From: an uncultured Eubacteriales bacterium
GTDB lineage: Bacteria > Bacillota > Clostridia > UMGS1810
Direction of reading: 5' to 3'
Assembly: GCA_900555295.1 (NCBI GenBank)
Contig: USKN01000046.1
Coordinates: 1 to 11,003 of the forward strand
DNA: 11,003 bases
Shown here: piece after piece, positions 5,980 through 11,003 of the stretch
Position numbering within the stretch: position 1 is the first letter of the stretch
Layout of the letters: each line of letters begins with the position of its first letter
Notes under the pieces: generated by a model
Told to the model about the DNA's origin: nothing
Seen by the model: only the letters and a program-made list of their open reading frames with translations
Database searches by the model: none
Made by a program: the position numbers and the translations under genes

Positions 5980-8908
5980 TTATTTGCTCTCTTTCGCCGC
6001 AAAATTCTTTTTTGACGCAATGAAGAAAACAGCCAAGCCTATTAACAGCACTCCGATTACATTGAAAATAAACGTGCCGATACCGCCTGCAACAGGAAGC
6101 TTAATTCCGATTTGGTTTGTAATTTCAATGGTATAAATGCCGTTTTCATCCGCTTCGGTACCGATAAAACTAATCTTTGTAATCTCGTTTGTAATATTAT
6201 ACCCAAAAGGCGGCTTTGTTTCTACAAGATAGTATTCTCTTCCCGCTAAAAGAGCGTCGGCAAAGACTGCAAGTGCCTCTTTGCCACCCTTGGTTAAAGC
6301 CGTAGTTGCGGAGCCTATTGTGATACACTTTACACTTGCACCATCATAGGTAATTGTTTGGTCTCCGTTTTCATCCACTTGATACAGGGTAAATTCTGCA
6401 CCGGCAAGAGGTATTTTATTTCCTGATGCGTCTCTGTCTTCATCAATCTTACTTACATGGAGTGTGTACGCCTTTTCATAACGCGCATAATAGGTGGCGT
6501 CATCTGTGGTAGTGTAGCTGATTGTTGTGCCGTTGTTTATAATCATACTGTTTGCTACTTTTTTCCCAAAAGAATCATACCATCCAATGAATCTGTAACC
6601 TTGTCCTGCACTGGCAGTGGCACTTATAGGCATGCCAATCGCGTCAACATAGCTGTAACGATCAAGAACACCTATTGCATCATCTGTGGTGTCTTCCCAG
6701 CTTTCGCCGTTCTTAACCTGACGGATATAGGTTTGCGTAATACTGTCTGCAAATCTTGCGTAATAGGTGTTTACGGCTTCGTTTGTTTCAACATAGCCGT
6801 ATTCGGCGTTGGTCGAAACAAGCTTTCCGCTTGCGTCATACCATCCGATAAATTTCCAGCCCGTCTTTGGGATTGCCTTAACGGTCATGGTTTCGCCGGT
6901 TTCGGCATGGTAGGATTTTCCTCCTTGTTCCGTATACGCATCGTTGTAATTATCGTCTGACGGGTCTGTAACATTTGTAATTTTTACCGTTCCGCCTGCA
7001 GATGAATCACTGCAAACACCGCCAATTACGGCCTGCGGAATAAAAGACTGCCTCCAACGCCATTGCGCCACCATGGTAAGACCGCGATGAACATTTGCAT
7101 AAAGCTTCGTTTCGCTACTGTCACCCCAGGTTGCACCTAAAATATTACCTCTTTCGTCGGTTTGAATATTTTTCGTATAGGAAACGGCACCGTCATATAT
7201 CTTAAAATACTGTGCAGCAGATGTACCTCCGACACCGTCTAAATTATAATCGCAGGCTACAGAGTGCACAGCAGGGAGTAGCATACTGCCCAATTTATCT
7301 GCGTTTATCTGCTTTATGTCGTCGGGAACACTTTCTATAATATCTCCCGTAAGTTTCCAGCCTAAAAATTTCCAGCCGTCATTTTGTCCTACTGCCGCTT
7401 TCGAAACATAGGGCGGAATAAATGAGTTTTCTTTTATATCTACCAACATGGGGAGAAAGCTATATACATTTTTAGCTTCTTCTGGATGCGGTCTGTCTTC
7501 TATAACATACGGCATTCCGCCGTTGGGGTCATAGGTTATGGTCGGGCTTTTAATAAAAACAAAGTGCAAGTCGGTTGCCGAGGTTAGATTTTCAAGATAA
7601 TATGTATATATAATGTCGCCGTTTGAATCCACAGACTTTACCCATTTTCCTTTTTTCTCTTCTTCGGTTAATGAGCCGTTATCTTCAATTTCATTTCCTG
7701 ACAACCCGATAAAGGCGAAGACAGGATGACCTTCATCATTAAGATAAGTGTGATAAGCACCTACGAACTGGCAGCCGTCTGCAAAGTCTGATGCTTTTAT
7801 TACTGCCTGAATTTTTAATGCTTCACCGTCTGGCACATAGGTAGCAAGCTTGTTGTTTACGGTTACTTCATGACCGCCGGACGCGCCTCCGCCGCCGGTT
7901 GAACCGTCACTACCGCCTATAATAACATTGCCGTGGTTGGTGGCACTGCCACTGAGCGGGTGGTAAAGCTTAAAATTGATATTATCAATAAAATTGCCGT
8001 ATGTTTTCTCTTTTCCCGCAGGTGCCGGCGAATCGACATATCCAACCGAAACAAAGCCGAAAACGGTATCGGTCTGTTTAGCCGGAACGGAGTATAAATA
8101 GTATGTGCTTGTGTCCAAACCGCCTGTGCCTGACCCGCTCCCTAAAGAGCTTGTATCGTTTGAACCGTACGAGTTCCAAGGATTGGTTCCGCTTGTCGCA
8201 CTTGAGGATGACATAATCCAGATTTCCCATCTTTCGGTGTATATGGTGCTGGGCGTTAAGCTGAACGCATTGTTTCCGGCATTGTCTAAAAAGGTGCCTT
8301 TTTGACCGAATTTCTTACTGTATAATGTAACATGCTCGCCAAGTTTCGCAGAGGTTTTAACAGAGACTAAACCATGGTCCATAAGCCAGTCCACCATCTG
8401 CATCATCTGGTCGCGTCCGTCTTTGTTGGGCTTTGAAGGGTTATAGCTCTGTTTAGGACCGATAATAAGTGCCATGGTATCCGTTCCGTTTCGTGCACCG
8501 TGGTCTAAACCCCATTCATAAATACTGGACGGGCTTGTTTTAATATTCTGATATAATGTACTTTCCTCATCTGCATTTAATTCTGCGGCATATGTTCCGT
8601 CTGTAGGTACAAGCTTAACATTCGTTATATAGGTTCCCGTATTGCTTCTGAACAATTCAATTTTACCTTGAAAGGCAGTTGTATTCCAGGCAGGAACCTT
8701 GCTTTGATCGGGTTGAGAATAGGCGTTCGTCCATGTTTGGTCTTCTTCAAAGCTGCCGTTAAGCAGATTCCTGACTTCGGCAGAACTTTCTTCCCCCAAG
8801 GCTTTTAGGAAAAAAGAAAACCGCAAACATACCGCTGCATAACAAAAGCATCGCAAGAAAGAGACAAAGGGAGCGTGTTGAATTTCTGTATTTTGTTTTA
8901 CAATTCAT
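5980..8908 (-). CDS. Large tip/adhesin pilin, LPVAG-anchored, with a frameshift in its signal peptide
   Basis: Restoring one frame gives a secreted protein of about 975 residues. The binding site GAAGGAGG (8921-8928) and ATG (8906-8908) begin a signal peptide, MNCKTKYRNSTRSLCLFLAM then LLLCSGMFAVFFF. That frame stops at 8759-8761 after 49 codons, while the mature domains start one base out of phase with ALGEESSAEVRNLLNGSFEE. In restored numbering: an N-terminal module (about 44-317) with an NGSFE start as in beta-sandwich binding domains; a Gly/Ser linker (319-347); a beta-rich region with YDPNGG and GWKFLGW; two bacterial-repeat units (638-719, 720-810) with GW-[KYR]-FIGWYD-type motifs; and a SpaA domain (813-933) with E-box YYLVETKPPFGY. 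LPVAG (937-941), a membrane helix and a basic tail follow. Size, first position and binding-type modules suggest the tip adhesin; no von Willebrand A domain is seen. An in-frame TTG at 8856 lacks a ribosome binding site and would truncate the signal peptide. Confidence 0.82.
6478..6996 (-). repeat. Two bacterial-repeat (InlB B-repeat-like) units in the tip pilin
   Basis: Two consecutive units of 80-90 residues (6751-6996 and 6478-6750) share a core G[WY][KR]FIGWYD followed by G-K and close with TYYAR[FY]. An earlier region (about 7057-7377) has a related GWKFLGW and ends in MVAQW. Such repeats form beta-rich, mucin-binding-like or stalk modules in Gram-positive surface proteins. Their role as spacers between the N-terminal module and the wall anchor is inferred. 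Confidence 0.6.
8793..8820 (-). other. Frame-junction tract in the tip pilin signal peptide
   Basis: On the minus strand the tract has T4, C, T6, then CC, an A4 run and a G5 run. Frame A (ribosome binding site, ATG, signal peptide) and frame B (mature protein) are both open here and differ by one base. Removing one base from the T6, A4 or G5 run joins them as ...AVFFF, then a short stretch ending ALGEE or SLGEE, close to an expected signal-peptidase site. Confidence 0.75.
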
Positions 8909-8920
8909 GTATTAACAACG

Positions 8921-8928
8921 CCTCCTTC
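8921..8928 (-). promoter_or_regulatory. Ribosome binding site that sets the tip pilin start
   Basis: GAAGGAGG lies 12 bases before the ATG at 8906-8908. It is the only strong Shine-Dalgarno match near the gene's 5' end. The region before the in-frame TTG at 8856 is pyrimidine-rich with no match. The spacing is somewhat long, but this site is why the start is placed at 8908 despite the frame break. Confidence 0.75.
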
Positions 8929-8981
8929 GTTATAAAAATCCATAATTTTTCTATCAATTATATATAGCTATTGTTTTATGC

Positions 8982-9070
8982 CATGCACACTTCAGGCAAG
9001 ATACTTCTAATTTCTCTCCGACGGAATGTGGCAGGCGATGCCTAAATCAAGACGCGCAATAATGTGCATG
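8982..9070 (-). ncRNA. Candidate structured element in the pilus leader RNA
   Basis: On the minus strand CATGCACA (9063-9070) can pair with TGTGCATG (8982-8989), an 8-bp stem. Inside it TTTAGGCA (9039-9046) can pair with TGCCTGAA (8991-8998), 8 bp with one G-U. On the 3' side the two strands are separated by one base, so they could stack; on the 5' side 16 bases lie between them. A 40-base loop remains. A smaller alternative stem, AGGC-ATC-GCCT, would compete with the inner helix. Class unknown. Confidence 0.3.
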
Positions 9071-9073
9071 CAC
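9064..9073. repeat. Perfect 10-bp palindrome in the leader
   Basis: GTGCATGCAC reads the same on both strands. It overlaps the 5' arm of the candidate leader stem. It could be a protein-binding site or simply part of the RNA structure; nothing decides between these. Confidence 0.3.
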
Positions 9074-9274
9074 CATAAACTACATACACACATTTAGCCT
9101 AATTTTAATAATTGAAGTGAATTTTTCGCAATTATGCTTCACAAAAAAAGAATAATCAAATACCATTATATACTTGCTTGTTCGAAAAACCATGAGTTTA
9201 GTATAATTTATATTAAAAATTGCAAAATTAATTGTTACTCATATATTTTGCTCTCTTTTCATAAAGCTATACTT

Positions 9275-9303
9275 ATTATATAACCTATATGTTATATTTT
9301 CAA
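9275..9303 (-). promoter_or_regulatory. Sigma-A promoter of the pilus operon
   Basis: On the minus strand TTGAAA (9298-9303) is followed after exactly 17 bases by a perfect TATAAT (9275-9280). It is the best promoter match in the 9415-8909 gap and points at the tip gene. It lies about 110 bp after the previous gene's stop. Expected transcription start is near 9268. Confidence 0.65.
9278..9297. promoter_or_regulatory. Palindrome in the promoter spacer, putative operator
   Basis: ATATAAC (9278-9284) and GTTATAT (9291-9297) are perfect 7-base inverted repeats around a 6-base centre. The palindrome fills the spacer and overlaps half of the -10 box. A dimeric regulator bound here would block RNA polymerase or remodel the spacer. 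No regulator gene is in the window. Confidence 0.45.
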
Positions 9304-9415
9304 CTTGTTTTCACATAAAAACATTTTTTTTGTTTAAAATAATGCTTTTATACCAAAATACCAATCATTTTTTTATAAATAAATACGGTTTAACTACGAC
9401 TTGCTTGGGCAGACG

Positions 9416-10312
9416 TTACGGCGTATATTTAAAACTGCCGCCCTTTGCGGGATTTTTTTCGACGCGCATTGTAAACGGTTGCTTTTTAAGTACCCAATCT
9501 TCGGTATATATTATATTTTTTTCTTTTGTAATATTGCCCGACGCCAACTGTTTTTCCACATCAAACAGTACCGCATAGGTATCGCCGTACTTTTTAAGAC
9601 GTCTTAAAGTGGGTGTGGCAAGCGGATTTGCATAGTATACCGTCAATTTAAACAAAAGATACAATGCCACAAGTATAAACAAAGCCAAAAATAAAAGAGT
9701 CGATGTTTCGGCATTCATTTCTATTCCGCGTGTATCGAGTACATATTCATTCATTGTGTACACTTCGCCCGGGTTAAGCTTTTTTGCTATATCGGCACAT
9801 ATAATTTTGGGTGCCTTTACAAATATACCCCTGATTGTTTTGCCTTTATAGTATTTTGTGTCGGGGTACGCAATAATTGCTACTCTCTGCCCGTTTATTA
9901 CCGCAATATCAATTGACAAAATTTTAATCTCTTTTGCCTCGCCGCCCGACTGCACCGATTTTGTATATACAATCTCCTCCGGGTAAATATCATCATACGG
10001 AACATCAAAATAATACGTTTTACCATCCCAATAACTTGTATCGGTATACGCATTGTTTGATATGCCGTAGTCCGGGCTGTCCTCATCGCAAGTGTAATCC
10101 GACGTAATTTCAAGCTGTTTTGCGGTCATACTGAACTGCAATACATCGAGCGGTGAACTGCCGAAAAAGAATTTTGTTATGTAGCAATCGGATTTTACCG
10201 CCATAACTATTATAAATATTGTAAATATGCATAATATTACCGCAAGTTTTGTACGGTATGCCGCCGCCTTTTTATACAAAAAAGTTTGTTTTACCATTTT
10301 TTTTGTAATCAT
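9416..10312 (-). CDS. Two-helix membrane protein of unknown function
   Basis: I do not recognise this 298-residue protein. It has a basic N-terminus, a membrane helix at about 24-42, an external or lumenal domain (about 43-203) rich in Tyr and acidic residues (YYFDVPYDDIYPEE), a second helix at about 205-226, and a cytoplasmic tail. The tail contains TPTLRRLKKYGDTYAVLFDV and a later SGNITKEKNIIYTEDWVLKK. That tail pattern looks conserved and could be a small regulatory or binding domain. The ATG at 10310-10312 overlaps the rsmI stop as ATGA, with GGAG 11 bases upstream, so translation is probably coupled to rsmI. The pilus promoter starts downstream, so it is probably not part of the pilus system. 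It is followed by a non-coding AT-rich stretch in which I see no clear terminator. Confidence 0.7.
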   Translation of the reverse strand: MITKKMVKQTFLYKKAAAYRTKLAVILCIFTIFIIVMAVKSDCYITKFFFGSSPLDVLQFSMTAKQLEITSDYTCDEDSPDYGISNNAYTDTSYWDGKTYYFDVPYDDIYPEEIVYTKSVQSGGEAKEIKILSIDIAVINGQRVAIIAYPDTKYYKGKTIRGIFVKAPKIICADIAKKLNPGEVYTMNEYVLDTRGIEMNAETSTLLFLALFILVALYLLFKLTVYYANPLATPTLRRLKKYGDTYAVLFDVEKQLASGNITKEKNIIYTEDWVLKKQPFTMRVEKNPAKGGSFKYTP

Positions 10313-11003
10313 TTATATTCACACTCCGTACTGTTTTTTCGCGCCGTGTATTCGTTGTACACATCCCGTTTTTGCACTCCCCTAAGGCGTGCCACCTCTT
10401 TAATTGCGTCCTTTTTGCTCATTCCTTTTTGTATAAGCATATCAACGTGATACGTTACGTCGAGAGTTTCAAATTCGCTTTGCGCATTTTTTTTAATTTC
10501 TTCTCTGCTTTTTCCCGCAACAACAAGTACAAACTCACCCTTTGGCGGATTTTGCGTATAATAATCCACCGCGTCTTTAAGCGTTGTTTTTATGCACTGT
10601 TCGTGTATTTTTGTTATTTCACGCACAAGGCTTATGCTTCTGTCGCCGAAATACGAATACATATCTTTAAGCGTTCGCAACAGTTTATGCGGTGCCTCGT
10701 GAAATATCATTGTTCGCGTTTCGTCTTTAAGTTCTTCAAGGTGTTCGGCACGGCTTTTTTTGTTTACCGATAAAAACCCCTCAAAGCAAAACCTTTGCGT
10801 GCTTTGCCCCGATACCACAAGCGCGTTTATAAGCGCCGCAGGACCGGGAACCGACACAACACGTATGCCGTTTTGTATACAAAGCTTTACCAAATCTTCG
10901 CCGGGGTCGGATATTGCGGGTGTTCCCGCATCGGTTACAAGAGCCGCGCATTTGCCCTCCTTGAGTTTTGATACAATATATTCGCCCTTTTCGGCTTTAT
11001 TAT
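10309..11003 (-). CDS. rsmI: 16S rRNA (cytidine(1402)-2'-O)-methyltransferase RsmI, C-terminal part
   Basis: About 231 residues are visible; the N-terminus, including the first SAM-binding segment, lies beyond the right edge. The family signature is clear: VTDAGTPAISDPGEDLV near the visible start, then VVSVPGPAALINALVVSG, EGFLSVNKKSR, the FHEAPHKLLRTL segment, and LVREITKIHEQ followed by PKGEFVLVVAG. RsmI uses S-adenosylmethionine to methylate the ribose of C1402 in the 16S rRNA decoding region. The C-terminal GMSKKDAIKEVARLRGVQKRDVYNEY is the usual small helical tail. It is a chromosomal housekeeping gene and marks the conserved flank beside the pilus cluster. Its stop overlaps the next gene's ATG. 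Confidence 0.93.
   Translation of the reverse strand, partial: NKAEKGEYIVSKLKEGKCAALVTDAGTPAISDPGEDLVKLCIQNGIRVVSVPGPAALINALVVSGQSTQRFCFEGFLSVNKKSRAEHLEELKDETRTMIFHEAPHKLLRTLKDMYSYFGDRSISLVREITKIHEQCIKTTLKDAVDYYTQNPPKGEFVLVVAGKSREEIKKNAQSEFETLDVTYHVDMLIQKGMSKKDAIKEVARLRGVQKRDVYNEYTARKNSTECEYK

Larger units (their letters stand above)
8909..9268 (-). other. Long 5' leader of the pilus operon
   Basis: If the promoter at 9275-9303 is used, transcription would begin near 9268 and give an untranslated leader of about 360 nt. No conserved protein-coding frame is visible in it. It is AT-rich at its 5' end and contains a possible folded element at 8982-9070. No recognised c-di-GMP, SAM or T-box consensus was seen by eye. 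Confidence 0.45.

Noticed and set aside
6457..6960. A 167-codon plus-strand frame opposite the tip pilin
   Set aside because: It lies entirely within the well-supported repeat region of the tip gene, is Cys-rich with no domain, and has no ribosome binding site; it is an antisense shadow.
8854..8856. TTG as start of the tip pilin
   Set aside because: The bases before it are pyrimidine-rich with no Shine-Dalgarno match. The signal peptide in the other frame has a strong site and an ATG, so TTG is only the first possible start in the frame.
9304..9415. Terminator after the membrane-protein gene
   Set aside because: The stretch has A- and T-runs, but no GC-bearing stem next to a U-tract could be found.
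1..11003. CRISPR arrays, tRNA or rRNA genes
   Set aside because: No regularly spaced direct repeats, cloverleaf or rRNA-like segments were seen on either strand.

Overview
The window looks like a low-GC, Gram-positive chromosome segment, most likely from class Clostridia (Bacillota). The grounds are strong GGAGG-type ribosome binding sites, AT-rich intergenic DNA, class C pilus sortases and LPXTG-type cell-wall anchors. Nothing in the window fixes genus or species. Apart from an insertion-sequence remnant at the left edge, every gene lies on the minus strand, so it reads right to left.

Right edge (11003 to 9416): the C-terminal part of rsmI (16S rRNA 2'-O-ribose methyltransferase) runs into the window and overlaps by ATGA with a two-helix membrane protein of unknown function. 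A non-coding stretch of about 500 bp follows (9415 to 8909). It holds a good sigma-A promoter (TTGAAA-17-TATAAT) with a palindrome filling its spacer, then a leader of about 360 nt containing a possible folded RNA element.

Centre (8908 to 681): a sortase-assembled pilus cluster. In transcription order it encodes a large modular tip/adhesin pilin (LPVAG anchor), the backbone pilin (pilin-motif Lys, E-box, LPVTG anchor), a terminator-like hairpin, a class C pilus sortase, an ancillary or basal pilin with four Cna_B domains (IPQTG anchor), and a second small sortase translationally coupled to that pilin. By family knowledge the class C sortase links backbone subunits through the pilin-motif lysine, the tip subunit caps the shaft, and the second sortase probably attaches the base or ancillary subunit to the wall. 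The hairpin would keep pilin transcripts above sortase transcripts.

The most notable feature is that the tip pilin's ribosome binding site, ATG and signal peptide are one nucleotide out of frame with its mature domains. The two frames meet in a tract of short T, A and G runs. As given, the tip protein would not be exported, so this is a phase-variation mutation, a fixed loss of function, or a sequence error.

Left edge (556 to 1): the right end of an IS3-family (IS150-like) element. Its transposase has an internal deletion, a frameshift and a nonsense codon. A hairpin next to its end could serve as terminator for the pilus operon. A short minus-strand reading frame without a stop lies beyond it; its identity is unknown.
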